DNA from: Bordetella avium
GTDB lineage: Bacteria; Pseudomonadota; Gammaproteobacteria; Burkholderiales; Burkholderiaceae_B
Direction: 5' to 3'
Length of the DNA stretch: 64,000 bases
Assembly: GCF_034424645.1 (NCBI RefSeq)
Contig: NZ_CP139969.1
Location: 1,364,001-1,428,000, forward strand
Positions 49,107 through 59,276 of the stretch are shown piece by piece. The notes beneath the pieces are model-generated. The model had not been told where the DNA came from and did not search any database. It was given only the letters and a program-made list of their open reading frames with translations. The stretch's first letter is position 1. Every line of letters begins with the position of its first letter. The translations under genes and the position numbers were made by a program.

Positions 49107-51107
49107 ATGGCTAAGATTCCAGTTGGTAACTTTGGCCAGGTGGTGGCCGCGCCAGGACCGCAGACAGAAGTTCCGGTCGGTGCATTTGTCTCCGGCGCAA
49201 ATCAGGCGATGGCCGGCATTGGGAAGGATCTTGGAGGCATTGGCGCTGATCTGATGCAAGACCTGCGGCGCGCGCGCTCTCTGCGCGTTATGTCGGAATC
49301 GAAGCTGGCCCTTGCTGACGCGCATGACGTGATCGCGCGCCAGGTTGAGGATGGTCAGCTTGACCCTAACGCTGCCGCAGCAGCTTGGCGCGAGCAAGCA
49401 ACCAAGCTATCCGAAGAAAGGCTCCAGGGCTTGAGTGGATCCGAGCGGGAGGTTGTCGGGGCACAGTTAAGCGAGGTATCCGGCACCCTGGGGAGGCGTT
49501 TGGGTGAGTTAGCGCATAAGCGCACACAGGCCAATATCGCTGGTGAGCTGGAAGCGCTTGGGGTGTCACTTGAGCGGGAGAACGACCCGACTAAGGCATC
49601 CCACATCTACGATGCGGCAGTGCGCAAGCTTGGGCCTACAGCCGGTATGAGTCCCGCGCAGGTCGAGCGATCTGTCAACACGTTCAGGGAACGCGTCTAC
49701 GGCACGCTGGCCTACTCCCTTGTCCATGATGCAAAAAACAGCGCGTCTGACCTGCGTAAAGTGGAAAATCGTCTGGCCTCCGACGAGTTTGCTGCGCTAG
49801 ATCCTCAACGCCGCGCTCAGTTGATGGCCACCATCACGGGCTATCAAACTACCCTTGAGCAGCGGGCCGTTGCTGCCCAGCAAAGGGCCGAGCTTCAAGC
49901 GCAGGCCAAAGAGCGTAAGGCGGGGCAACTGACCACCGAAATTTTCAATATGGTCACAGAGGGTAAGCGGCTTGATCCGGAGTATGCCGCTAGGGTCGCG
50001 CAGGCGGTGCAGGGCACATCTTACGCACCGATGCTTGAAGGCCTGGTTAAAACCGCAGGGGATGGCGCTGCGTTTGCCACCCAGCCGCTGGATACGCAAA
50101 AAGCGATATTGCAGGCGCTCACCGCACGCGGGAATGAAAAAGGCTGGACCCCTGAGCTGTCCCGTCAGGCTGAAACGATGCACAAGGTACACGAGGCGGC
50201 GCTGCGCGATGTCAGGGCTGATCCGCTTAATGCTGCTGCCGAGCGCGGTGTCATTGATTCAGTCACTCCTATCGATATGGCTGGCGGGCTCCCTGCGATT
50301 CTCAAGAGCCTAGAGTCTCGGGCGACCCAGGCGAGTGTTGTCGAAACCTGGAGCGGCATTCCTGCGTCGCCATTTACTGCTGCCGAGGCTGGAAAGTTGG
50401 CCGATGTATTGACGGCACTACCGGCGGATCAGCGCGCCGCTACGCTGTCAGGAATCAGCAATGTCATCGGATCGCGTTCGATGGGTGCGCTGGCTACGCA
50501 GCTGGATCAGAAAGACAGAACTCTGGCGCTCAGCGCCGGGCTGGGGGATGCCCGAATGCCTAACGGTGGTCTTGTTGCGGAGCAGGTGCTGCGCGGAGAG
50601 CAGGCTATCAAGGACAAGCGCGTCCCGGAGACAGAAACAAACCTATGGCGCGGGGAATTGGCCAAAAAGGTCCGAGGCACGATAGGCAGCCCCACTGTCG
50701 AGGATGCGGTCATTGACGCCTCCGTTTTATTGCGAGCGAGCGAACGGGCAAACGGCAAACGAATGAGTGGCGACGAAGCAATCAAAGCGGTAATTGGTGA
50801 AATCGTGGATTTGAACGGCAGCCGTTACCCACTTCCGCGCGGGATGGATGAGTCCTCATTCAAGCGTGTTCTTAAGCAGGCGGACCCGTCCATAATTGAA
50901 ACGCCAATTCCAGACGGGAATGTGTATGTGGGCAAGACGCCCATGCCCATCAGCCAGTTTCTGCGCGGTCTACCGGACGCTGCCCTGCGATATGTAGACC
51001 AGGGTCGCTACACGGTGTCGGCCGGCATGGGGTCTGTGCGCAACAAAGATGGTCAGTTGATCCTGGTCCGGGTTTCCTCGCCTATTCCTGCAAAGTCGAA
51101 GGAGTGA
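49107..51107 (+). CDS. Internal virion protein
   Basis: 666 aa, predominantly helical and Ala/Gln/Arg-rich, with AKIPVGNFGQVVAAPGPQTE at the start and long helices such as LRRARSLRVMSESKLALADAHDVI. There are no enzyme motifs. Position between small and large internal proteins fits the ejection-protein module of a podovirus. It ends 3 nt before the next gene. Confidence 0.66.
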   Translation: MAKIPVGNFGQVVAAPGPQTEVPVGAFVSGANQAMAGIGKDLGGIGADLMQDLRRARSLRVMSESKLALADAHDVIARQVEDGQLDPNAAAAAWREQATKLSEERLQGLSGSEREVVGAQLSEVSGTLGRRLGELAHKRTQANIAGELEALGVSLERENDPTKASHIYDAAVRKLGPTAGMSPAQVERSVNTFRERVYGTLAYSLVHDAKNSASDLRKVENRLASDEFAALDPQRRAQLMATITGYQTTLEQRAVAAQQRAELQAQAKERKAGQLTTEIFNMVTEGKRLDPEYAARVAQAVQGTSYAPMLEGLVKTAGDGAAFATQPLDTQKAILQALTARGNEKGWTPELSRQAETMHKVHEAALRDVRADPLNAAAERGVIDSVTPIDMAGGLPAILKSLESRATQASVVETWSGIPASPFTAAEAGKLADVLTALPADQRAATLSGISNVIGSRSMGALATQLDQKDRTLALSAGLGDARMPNGGLVAEQVLRGEQAIKDKRVPETETNLWRGELAKKVRGTIGSPTVEDAVIDASVLLRASERANGKRMSGDEAIKAVIGEIVDLNGSRYPLPRGMDESSFKRVLKQADPSIIETPIPDGNVYVGKTPMPISQFLRGLPDAALRYVDQGRYTVSAGMGSVRNKDGQLILVRVSSPIPAKSKE

Positions 51108-51110
51108 CCA

Positions 51111-52997
51111 GTGGCGCTCGATGAAATGTACGCTGACTCGCTGAAGGCAGCCCTGGACAATCGGCAGCAGATCGACCCGATAGGGCCAAAGACAGAGCGA
51201 GGTTTTAGCTTTTGGGGGACCGCGGCTGCACCATTTACAGGCGTTGCCGCTGGCTCTCTCGAATCCGCCGCATTTTTGTCCGACATGGCCGGAGCATTTG
51301 GCACGGTCACGGCGGCTTATGGGACCACTGGCGTGCTGCCGTTCGCAGAAACAGACGAGCAGCGAGCCTGGCGGGAGCAGGGTGCTGCGGCAGCTCGCAA
51401 GAAGGTTGAGGACGGCGATGGCTACAGCACAGAGGTGGGGGACGATTTGCGCCGTTCCTCCAGGTGGTTAGGCCCAAATCCAGAGACCGCGGGCTTCGCT
51501 GAGCAGACCGTATTCAATTTCAGCCGTATGGTCACGAAGGCTGTTGGATACTCGGTTGCAACCGGCAACCCAGCCACCGGCGCATTGCTGACTGGGGTTG
51601 ATGAGGGTGTGACCGTCTCCGATGAGTTGCGCCGGGAGGGGGTCGATACCCAGACGCGTACGAAAATCGGCGCACTTGCTGGTGTGGCGACGGGGGTGGG
51701 AGTGGCATTGCCCGTGGCTGGCTCCGGCATTAAATCGACGGCGGCGCTCATCGCGGCCGGCGGGCCTGGCCTGTTCATTGCCCAAAATCAGCTGTCGCGG
51801 GATATTTTGCAGAACGCGAACTATGACCAGCAGGCGATGCAGTATGACCCGTTCGACCCGGTTGGCCTCGCCGTATCAACCCTTTTGCCGGCTGCCTTTG
51901 GCGGGTGGGCTCTTCGGGCTCGAAGCCGCAGCGCCAAGGGTGACGCTCCTGGGAAAGATGCTGGCCAGCCAAATGTTGCGCACGACTCTGAAGTGGCGGA
52001 TGCTGCGCGCGTGAATGCTGTTCGGGAGCTGGTGGACTCCTGGAAGCTAGAAGATCCCGGTAACGTGCGCGCCGCGAATGACGCATTGCTGTCAGTGATG
52101 CGGGCTGCCGATCAGCTTGCGAGTGGCTCCCACGTCTCGGTCCTGGACTCTATACCGATCAGCGAAGCGCAAGGCGCGCTTGCCTTGGAGCGGATGATCG
52201 CCCGTAGCGAGGCAGAGCGGGCCGCGCTGCTATCTGAGGCGGACCGAGTAGCCGAGCGAGGGAGCATTTCTGCTATGCGCAGCGAAATCGCCGGGCTGTC
52301 TGAGCGCGCACGCGCGTCTGATGAGGCGGCTGTCAAGGAATTGGCGAGGCAGCTTAAATCTGATAACCCACGCCTCAGTTACAAGCAAGCGTTGTCCGAG
52401 GCAAAGCGCCAGGCCGATCAGGTGTCATCGGAAGCAATGGCCGCTATTGCTCGGCTAGAGGATGCCATCGATGCAAACGCCAACGCGGTTGAAGCGCAGC
52501 GTGCGTTGAAAATTCTTGATGCGAAAATCGCCGCCATGAAGGCCGAGCGCGCGGCGATCAGTGCGCCGGCCACTGAGGCGACGGCGATTGCTGGAGCGGT
52601 GCGCCAGATGATGGGCGAGCAGGGGGCCGCCTCTCGCCAGGACCGCACCCCCCGCGCTGGCCAGACTGGGCAGCAATCCCAACGGGCCGACCAACAGCCG
52701 AGACCGACCTCGCCCGAGCAGGTCGCCACCCGTAGTACCGGCAGCTCGGAGGGGGCCACCGCAAGTCCAGCAAAGTTGTCTCCCGCCACCGTGCAGGCTG
52801 CCGCAGAAGGCGCCGTAGCTGGACGAATTGCCGAGTTGGCTACCAACCGACCTGACGCGCTCGTTCGCCTGGATGGGATAGAGGGGGACATCCCGCTGAC
52901 CGAAGCCCTTCGTTTGCTCGATGAACGAGCCTCCCAAGCCATTGCTGACGCCGACTTGCTCCGCGTTGCAGCTACCTGCGCCATCGGCGCAATCTGA
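51111..52997 (+). CDS. Internal virion protein sharing its N-terminus with the lysogeny membrane protein
   Basis: 628 aa, GTG start. Residues 1-20 are identical to the protein at 35963. Several hydrophobic segments follow (about residues 38-70, 200-225, 255-275: GALAGVATGVGVALPVAGSG and similar). After that come long Ala-rich helices, and a Pro/Gln/Thr-rich, probably flexible region near 505-560. It probably belongs to the internal protein set ejected into the host envelope. Its precise role is unknown. Confidence 0.68.
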   Translation: MALDEMYADSLKAALDNRQQIDPIGPKTERGFSFWGTAAAPFTGVAAGSLESAAFLSDMAGAFGTVTAAYGTTGVLPFAETDEQRAWREQGAAAARKKVEDGDGYSTEVGDDLRRSSRWLGPNPETAGFAEQTVFNFSRMVTKAVGYSVATGNPATGALLTGVDEGVTVSDELRREGVDTQTRTKIGALAGVATGVGVALPVAGSGIKSTAALIAAGGPGLFIAQNQLSRDILQNANYDQQAMQYDPFDPVGLAVSTLLPAAFGGWALRARSRSAKGDAPGKDAGQPNVAHDSEVADAARVNAVRELVDSWKLEDPGNVRAANDALLSVMRAADQLASGSHVSVLDSIPISEAQGALALERMIARSEAERAALLSEADRVAERGSISAMRSEIAGLSERARASDEAAVKELARQLKSDNPRLSYKQALSEAKRQADQVSSEAMAAIARLEDAIDANANAVEAQRALKILDAKIAAMKAERAAISAPATEATAIAGAVRQMMGEQGAASRQDRTPRAGQTGQQSQRADQQPRPTSPEQVATRSTGSSEGATASPAKLSPATVQAAAEGAVAGRIAELATNRPDALVRLDGIEGDIPLTEALRLLDERASQAIADADLLRVAATCAIGAI

Positions 52998-53005
52998 GGA
53001 TAGAC

Positions 53006-55486
53006 ATGGAACCAAAGTGCATCGCCAAAGTGAACGCGGCAGCAGGCCGAACGCTAACGGATGCCCAGATCCGGGATATTGAGGACCGTATCCGTTCCAC
53101 AGCCAGCAGCCTTGCCCGGCAGGATCGGGCGACTTGGAGCGCATTGCCTGAGAGCCAGCGCACGCTCTTAGCGGCAGAGCGAGCCATGCAGGATATCCGC
53201 GCAGAGGCGCAAAGGGACTTGCGCAACAAGCATTTGCAGATCATCAAGACGGCTGAGGTTGGCGACAGGATCGTAGCCATCCAGGACGATCTTGGGTTCG
53301 GTCGATCTAAGGCATTGGTGCGCCACATGGACGAAACCGCTTCGCTGGAAAAAGGTATCAAGGACCAATATTGGTCGCAGCTACGCGGCCTGTTTGATGC
53401 GGTCATGTCAAAGGATGGGCAGAGCCTTGGTCAGCGTGCTTTGGGGATGCTTTTCGATGTGGAAAACCCACGCATGACGCGCGACCTTGCCATAGAAGTA
53501 TTTGCGCGTGGCGAAGGCGGGACAGGGAACGCGCTGGCTGTACAGGCGGCCAAGGCTTGGGGCCAAACAATTGAAGCGATGCGTGCGCGGTTCAACAATG
53601 CAGGCGGCGACATAGGCAGCCTTGAGTATGGCTATGTCCCGCAAAGCAGCGATCAAGCACGCGTGCGCTCAGCCGGTAAAGATGCCTGGATTCAGAAAAC
53701 CCTACCCAAGCTCAATCGATCCCGTTACTTGCATCCGGACGGCAGGCTCATGAGCGATGCCGAGCTGACAAAGTTTCTGGGGGCTGCATGGGATACGCTG
53801 GCCACTGGCGGGCTCAACAAATTGGAGCCTGGGCGCTTTCAGGGTAGCAGTGCGCGCGCAAACAGCGGCAGCGACCCGCGCCAGCTGCACTTCAAGGACG
53901 GGCAAGCCTATGTCGAGTACATGGGCGAGTTCGGCTCTGGCAGCATGTACGAGGCCATGACTGGCCATATCTCGGGTTTGGCGCGGGATATTGCATTGCT
54001 TGAGCGGTACGGCCCGAACCCGGATCACCAGATGCGCGTCCAGATGGATTTAGCAGCAAAGGAGGACGGCGGGCTGAAGCGTACATTGCTGAATGACCCC
54101 GCCGGCTACTGGAACGTCCTGTCTGGCAAGGCCGGGCAGATGCAGAACGCTAGCTTGGCGCGGCTTGGAGCGGACACGCGGAACATCCAGGTAGCCGCAA
54201 AGTTAGGCCGCGCCGTTTGGGCCTCTATATCTGACCTGCCGACTTACTTTGTCACCGTCGGGTATAACCGCCTCCCATACTGGCAGGCGCTGAAGAATAT
54301 CGGCGCACAGTTCAACAGTGAAACGCGGGAATTCCTGAGCACGCATGGACTCATTGCTGAGTCTGTCGTGTCCGATCTAAACCGGTTTTCTGGCGACCAT
54401 ATTCGTAACAACTGGTCCGGCAAGGTGGCCAACAGCGTCATGAAGCTGTCCCTCATGAATGCCTGGACGGATAGCATGCGCCGGGCTTTCCAGATGACCA
54501 TGATGGGCGGCCTGGGGAAAATGGCCGGGAAGGAGTGGGGCGCTTTGACCGAATGGGACCGGAGCCACCTTCAAAGAAAAGGGATCACGGCGGACGATTG
54601 GGCAGTGATTTCCCAGGCGCAGACCACTGAGTTCCGTGGGCAGCGGTACCTGACGCCCGAGGCGATCATGGGAACAAACGCGCCGAATGCTGAGCAACTG
54701 GTGTCTAAGGTTCTTGGTCTTATCCGGGATGAGTCCGAGTATGCCGTCATCAACCCTGATCTTGCGACGCGCGCATTCCAGACCTGGGGCGGCCAGCAGG
54801 CGGGCACCATCGGCGGCGAGCTAGCGCGCTCGGTGATGCAGTTCAAGAGCTTCCCTTTTGCCATGATCTCGCGGCACTACCGGCGGATGATCGAGGCTCC
54901 ACGTGGTGTAGACGGCGCTCCTGCTATCGCAAACCGTCTGGCCTACGGCGCTGCCACCATGATCGGCACGACTATAGCGGGTGGCATTGCGTTCCAAATC
55001 AAAGAGATGCTGTCGGGCCGCGATCCGATTGGGCTTGATACTGGGCGCTTCTGGACTGAGGCCGTTATGCAGGGCGGCGGTCTGTCGATCATTGGCGATC
55101 TGCTTTTCCAAGATCCGCGCGAAACGCCGGGGGGATTCGCGGGGACGATGGCCGGGACATTTGGCGGCCCCTCGATGGGCACGGCCGCCGATCTGCTTGG
55201 CCTCGCCGTAGAAAACTCCTGGCGCGCGGCCAGCGGCGATGAGGTCAACTTCGGCGCAGGCGCGGCACGCACGGTGCGCAGCACCATCCCTTACGGCAAT
55301 CTCTGGTGGCTTTCCGGCGCTATCGACCATTCGTTTTTCCACGCGCTACAAGAAAACCTGAGCCCAGGCTACCTGTCACGTATGGAAGCACGGTCTATGC
55401 GTCAAAATGACCAGGATTACTGGTGGCGGCTTGGATCGGGAATGCCTGATCGTGGCCCTGATCTTTCGCGCATGTTTGGAGGCTGA
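53006..55486 (+). CDS. Large internal virion protein
   Basis: 826 aa, the largest late protein. A helical N-terminal domain (ADAQIRDIEDRIRSTASSLARQD-type) is followed by a long region with hydrophobic patches (YGAATMIGTTIAGGIAFQIKEML near residue 650) that could insert in membrane. The C-terminus is GMPDRGPDLSRMFGG. Size, order and composition fit a podovirus ejection/core protein. I see no transglycosylase motif. Confidence 0.68.
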   Translation: MEPKCIAKVNAAAGRTLTDAQIRDIEDRIRSTASSLARQDRATWSALPESQRTLLAAERAMQDIRAEAQRDLRNKHLQIIKTAEVGDRIVAIQDDLGFGRSKALVRHMDETASLEKGIKDQYWSQLRGLFDAVMSKDGQSLGQRALGMLFDVENPRMTRDLAIEVFARGEGGTGNALAVQAAKAWGQTIEAMRARFNNAGGDIGSLEYGYVPQSSDQARVRSAGKDAWIQKTLPKLNRSRYLHPDGRLMSDAELTKFLGAAWDTLATGGLNKLEPGRFQGSSARANSGSDPRQLHFKDGQAYVEYMGEFGSGSMYEAMTGHISGLARDIALLERYGPNPDHQMRVQMDLAAKEDGGLKRTLLNDPAGYWNVLSGKAGQMQNASLARLGADTRNIQVAAKLGRAVWASISDLPTYFVTVGYNRLPYWQALKNIGAQFNSETREFLSTHGLIAESVVSDLNRFSGDHIRNNWSGKVANSVMKLSLMNAWTDSMRRAFQMTMMGGLGKMAGKEWGALTEWDRSHLQRKGITADDWAVISQAQTTEFRGQRYLTPEAIMGTNAPNAEQLVSKVLGLIRDESEYAVINPDLATRAFQTWGGQQAGTIGGELARSVMQFKSFPFAMISRHYRRMIEAPRGVDGAPAIANRLAYGAATMIGTTIAGGIAFQIKEMLSGRDPIGLDTGRFWTEAVMQGGGLSIIGDLLFQDPRETPGGFAGTMAGTFGGPSMGTAADLLGLAVENSWRAASGDEVNFGAGAARTVRSTIPYGNLWWLSGAIDHSFFHALQENLSPGYLSRMEARSMRQNDQDYWWRLGSGMPDRGPDLSRMFGG

Positions 55487-55487
55487 T

Positions 55488-55859
55488 ATGCGTCAAGACC
55501 AATATGAACGCCTGCTGGCGTTGCAGGAAAAGCTGATTGATGCCCTGGTGTTGGAAATGGACCCTGATACCTGGCCGGGCGCGGGGATGTTGCCGAGCGC
55601 AATGGATCAGCAGACGCGGGGTGATCGCTATTGGGCCAAAAAGAATTTGGCCGCCACGCAGTCCGTGGTGATGCGCAATGCCAGTCTGATCGGGGTGGTG
55701 CAGCGCCAGACGGCGGGCAATGTCCCAGGAGGGGGGGCTGAGGTGACTGAGGGCCAGCCAGCCGCCGACGATGGGGGACTGGACGCGGAAATCCAAAACG
55801 CTGAGAGGGAGGCGGCGCGTGTCCTGGCGCGCGTGCAAAAGGTGGCGGGTACCCGGTGA
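55488..55859 (+). CDS. Probable small terminase subunit
   Basis: 123 aa. A helical N-terminal part (YERLLALQEKLIDALVLEMDP) precedes GDRYWAKKNLAATQSVVMRN, an acidic linker and a C-terminal helix (IQNAEREAARVLARVQKV). It overlaps the large terminase start by 4 nt, which is why the small subunit is suggested. No DNA-binding motif is certain, and it could be another small packaging protein. Confidence 0.6.
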   Translation: MRQDQYERLLALQEKLIDALVLEMDPDTWPGAGMLPSAMDQQTRGDRYWAKKNLAATQSVVMRNASLIGVVQRQTAGNVPGGGAEVTEGQPAADDGGLDAEIQNAEREAARVLARVQKVAGTR

Positions 55860-57517
55860 GCCAGCGTAAGCGGATTTCTTTCCTGGCCTTCTTTCTCATC
55901 TGGGCCAAGATCCAGGGGTGGGAGGTTCCAGACCTGCACGTCCGCGTCTGCCACTGGTTGGAGCACTGCCGCGACCCTGTACGGGTGTTACAGGTGTTCC
56001 GTGGCGCGGCGAAGTCCACGCTGTATGCCGTCTACAAGGCATGGCAGTTGTATTGCGATGGCACCTGGGTGTCGCTTATCTGGGCGGCAGATGGCCAGCT
56101 GGCCAAAAAGCTAACGCGCGATGCCATCAACGTATTGCGCCGGCATCCTCTCTGTGGCGGCATGCTCCCGACAAAGCCGGGCTCTCAGGCTTTCTGGGTA
56201 TCGGGGTCTGTCGATCCGCGAAACGCCAGCATGACGGCAGTCGGCGTGAATCAGAACGTGACCAGTGCCCGCGCCCGCGATATTGATTATGACGACGTTG
56301 AGGTGCCGAAGAACATCAAGACGCCGGAGGCGCGGGAGAACTTGCGCGCGAAAATTCAGGAGGCCACATTCATTCTGATTCCAGGCGGGCAGGAAACCTA
56401 CATCGGCACGCCACACACGCACGACTCGATCTACCCGGAAATGATTGCCGCCGGCGCGGCATCACTGACAATCCCGCTGTTTGAGGACTCGGTGCGCTAT
56501 GAAAAGACAGATCAAGAGATGTCTTATCCGGTGCCTTTTGAGCCGGGGCCGGACGGGCTGTATGTGTTCCTCGGCATCTACAAGCACGCGCGCCTGCTGG
56601 TGCAGGACCGAGACTATCGGTTTGAGGGCGGCAGAGTTGTTTTTGCAAGCCCTCCAGGCGGGACCGTGCTCGACATATATGCGCGCTGCGCCTGGCCTCA
56701 GCGATTCACCAGGGCAGAGGTCGAGCTGCGCCGGCGCAAGACACGCACGCTCAATTACTGGGATTCACAGTACCAACTGCACGCCAAGCCGCTGAAGGAA
56801 TCCCGACTAGACCCTAACCTTATCAAGGCGTATGACGTCCATCCCCGCATAGAAACCGCCAATCGGTCTGTCCGCATGATGCTTGGTCAAGCGCAGATTG
56901 TGAGCGCCAGAGCGTACTGGGATTGCGCGCTCGGCAGAGTGAAGGGCGACACCTCGGCCTTCAGCTTGATACTGGATGATGCTGCCGGGAACATCTACTG
57001 GCATGTGTGTGAGGGGCTGACTGGCGACTTTGCGGTGTTCTCCGATGACAGGAACACGACGATCATCGACGGGCAAGTTTTGCAGGCATGCAGGTTGATT
57101 GAGCGATTCAACATCCCGAATGTGTACGTAGAGACAAACGGGATCGGTGCGTTTGTCCCGCAACTGCTGCGCCAGGCCATCAAGCAGGAACGGCTACGGT
57201 GCGCCGTGGAGGATATCCAAGTCAGTGGCAATAAAAATGCCCGCATCCTTGAGGGATTGGAGCCGCCGATTAAGTCAGGGGTGATGTGGGCGCATATTGA
57301 CGTGCTTGACGGTCCACTTTGGGATCAGATGACGCAGTGGGACCCAAGCATCAGGGAGCAGCCGGACGATTGCCTCGACAGCGGGGCGGGTGCAATCTTG
57401 CAAGCGCCGACTCGAATAGGGCGCTTGGTAAAAGAAAAAGTCGGGATTCCGACAGCCGCTCAGGGCGAAGATTGGCGCCCAAGCGGGGGTGTTCATGAGG
57501 TCACCTTCGAGACTTAG
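55856..57517 (+). CDS. Large terminase subunit
   Basis: 553 aa, GTG start overlapping the previous stop. The ATPase domain has Walker A QVFRGAAKST (residues 47-55) and a Walker B-like acidic DIDYDDVEVP. The RNase H-like nuclease domain has DCALGRVKGDTSAFSL, VYVETNGIGAFVPQ and the final acidic DDCLDSGAGA. This T7-like terminase pumps and cuts DNA at the portal. Palindrome copy 3 lies within its last 30 codons. Confidence 0.88.
   Translation: MSQRKRISFLAFFLIWAKIQGWEVPDLHVRVCHWLEHCRDPVRVLQVFRGAAKSTLYAVYKAWQLYCDGTWVSLIWAADGQLAKKLTRDAINVLRRHPLCGGMLPTKPGSQAFWVSGSVDPRNASMTAVGVNQNVTSARARDIDYDDVEVPKNIKTPEARENLRAKIQEATFILIPGGQETYIGTPHTHDSIYPEMIAAGAASLTIPLFEDSVRYEKTDQEMSYPVPFEPGPDGLYVFLGIYKHARLLVQDRDYRFEGGRVVFASPPGGTVLDIYARCAWPQRFTRAEVELRRRKTRTLNYWDSQYQLHAKPLKESRLDPNLIKAYDVHPRIETANRSVRMMLGQAQIVSARAYWDCALGRVKGDTSAFSLILDDAAGNIYWHVCEGLTGDFAVFSDDRNTTIIDGQVLQACRLIERFNIPNVYVETNGIGAFVPQLLRQAIKQERLRCAVEDIQVSGNKNARILEGLEPPIKSGVMWAHIDVLDGPLWDQMTQWDPSIREQPDDCLDSGAGAILQAPTRIGRLVKEKVGIPTAAQGEDWRPSGGVHEVTFET
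57440..57453. repeat. Palindromic 14-mer, copy 3
   Basis: Exact GTCGGGATTCCGAC inside the last codons of the large terminase gene, 106 bp before the fibre start. It shares 18 nt with copy 2 and the A-rich upstream flank with copy 1. Confidence 0.8.
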
Positions 57518-57558
57518 GAGCCGGCCGGTCCGGCAGCCTAGAAGCCGGAGAGTTCAGC

Positions 57559-59274
57559 GTGACAGTCCCGAATCAAAATCCAGTCAGCTCGCACGTAGGA
57601 AACGGTGTTTCCACAGCATTTTCTTATGGCTTCATGTGCTTGGCAGCCAAGGACATGACGGTGCTCATTAACTATGAGAGGGTAGTGAGTGGGTTCGTTA
57701 TCCAAGGCCTGGGCAGCAAAGTCGGCGGGACTGTGGTTTTCGATGTCCCGCCGGCATCGGGTGTGTCGGTAATCCTCACGCTAGATGTGGTTCTTGAGCG
57801 GCAAACCGACTATCAGTACAACGGCGATTTCCAAGCGCCGACCGTAAATAATGACTTTGATCGCCTGTGGCTGGCTTTGCAGGGGGTGGACGGTAAGGCA
57901 TCAAGTTCACTTCGCTTCCCCCCTGGCGAACAGCCTGGATATCTTCCGCCGATCGATGCGCGCAAAGGCAAGGCGCTGATATTCAATCCGGTTATCGGAA
58001 AGCCAGAGCCTTCGCAAGACAACTACAACGATCAGGCGGCCATTGCCAGTGCTGCGGCGCAGGCATCTGAGCAGGCGGCACGCAACGCTGAGCTCAGCCG
58101 GGCGGGAGCTGCACAGTCTGCGGCGGCCGCTTCTGCCTCAAAGGATCAGGCAGAGGCGGCACTCAAAAACATGGCTAGCTACGTGACTGTGGATCCAATC
58201 CCGGGGCTGGATGCACAGAATGTGCAACAAGCTTTAGAGACCATGGCATTACTGGGCGGCGGCTATATGCTACAGCCGATCTGGTGCCCCACGCGAGACG
58301 CTATCTGGCCTGGCTGTGTACCTGCTGACGGGCAATTGCTGCCCCGGGCACTGTTCCCGGACGCCGCTGCAAACATCACGGGTCCCACTCCTGGCGCTCC
58401 CGTTGTGACCGATGCACAGTGGCTCGCCAATCCCGAGCTGCGAGCGTCGTACACCCCTGGGGATGGGTCGAACACGATTCGCATGCCCGATTACAACGGC
58501 AAGTCTCCTGGCTCCCTTGGCGCGCTTGTCATGAGGGGCGACGGTGCGCTGTCTGCGGGCGTCGATGGCGTTATCCAGCGCGATGCGATGCAACGCATTA
58601 CTGGCTCAGTTTCGCCCGGGGTTGGTAACAACACGTCCTATCTGATATCAGGCACGGCGAGCGGCAGTTTTACGCTCGAAACTGCCGCGACAAGTCGATA
58701 CCTGGCAAACGGTGATGGTGTATCTGCGGCAGGCACAAAAGCCATTAATTTTGATTCTGCCTTGGTTGCGCGCACGGCCGGAGAAACCCGAGCCCTGAAC
58801 GCAACCGGCTGTTGGGTCATTCGGCTGTTTGGTGTCGTGGCCAATCCCGGCAGCGCCGACGCTGCGCAGCTTGCGACGGATTACGCGGCGCTTGCGTCTG
58901 GGCTGCAAGCATTGCAGGCCAAGGTTGGCTCGACCCTCATCTACCCTAACGGCGGTAGCGCGGCGTCTCCAGCGAGTCTGGCTATAAATAGCCGCTACGT
59001 TGAGGCGAATCCCTTCCCCGGCTACCGAGTTAGCGCAGTCGGAGAAATCCTAGTAAGCGGTGAGTGGCAGCAGGTGGGTTTCTCTGCCTACGCCTCAACC
59101 AACTCTCTTGGCATCGCAGTCACACAGCTCCAAGACGGGCGATTGATGGTTGAGACTGGTATCAGCGCATTCGTCTCATCGCTTGTGCTGCATGGCTACT
59201 CCGGTGCAACCCGGCCAAACATCACCACGCCCACCCCCGCCCGCGTCCGCGTCTGGAAAATTGGAGCTGCCTGA
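57559..59274 (+). CDS. Tail fibre / receptor-binding protein
   Basis: 571 aa, GTG start with GGAG 8 nt upstream. The N-terminal 150 residues match T7-type fibre anchors (GNGVSTAFSYGF, VVLERQTDYQYNGDFQAPTV, FDRLWLALQ). An Ala-rich coiled coil follows (about 155-205). A collar-like segment is next: PIWCPTRDAIWPGCVPADGQ and IRMPDYNGKSPGSLGALV. The C-terminal beta region ends VRVWKIGAA. There is no C-type-lectin variable region and no reverse transcriptase, unlike BPP-1. It probably decides host range. Confidence 0.82.
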   Translation: MTVPNQNPVSSHVGNGVSTAFSYGFMCLAAKDMTVLINYERVVSGFVIQGLGSKVGGTVVFDVPPASGVSVILTLDVVLERQTDYQYNGDFQAPTVNNDFDRLWLALQGVDGKASSSLRFPPGEQPGYLPPIDARKGKALIFNPVIGKPEPSQDNYNDQAAIASAAAQASEQAARNAELSRAGAAQSAAAASASKDQAEAALKNMASYVTVDPIPGLDAQNVQQALETMALLGGGYMLQPIWCPTRDAIWPGCVPADGQLLPRALFPDAAANITGPTPGAPVVTDAQWLANPELRASYTPGDGSNTIRMPDYNGKSPGSLGALVMRGDGALSAGVDGVIQRDAMQRITGSVSPGVGNNTSYLISGTASGSFTLETAATSRYLANGDGVSAAGTKAINFDSALVARTAGETRALNATGCWVIRLFGVVANPGSADAAQLATDYAALASGLQALQAKVGSTLIYPNGGSAASPASLAINSRYVEANPFPGYRVSAVGEILVSGEWQQVGFSAYASTNSLGIAVTQLQDGRLMVETGISAFVSSLVLHGYSGATRPNITTPTPARVRVWKIGAA

Positions 59275-59276
59275 GC

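Noticed and set aside
57559-59274. Diversity-generating retroelement (variable repeat in the fibre)
   Set aside because: No reverse transcriptase frame with a YxDD motif and no template repeat were found anywhere in the prophage.
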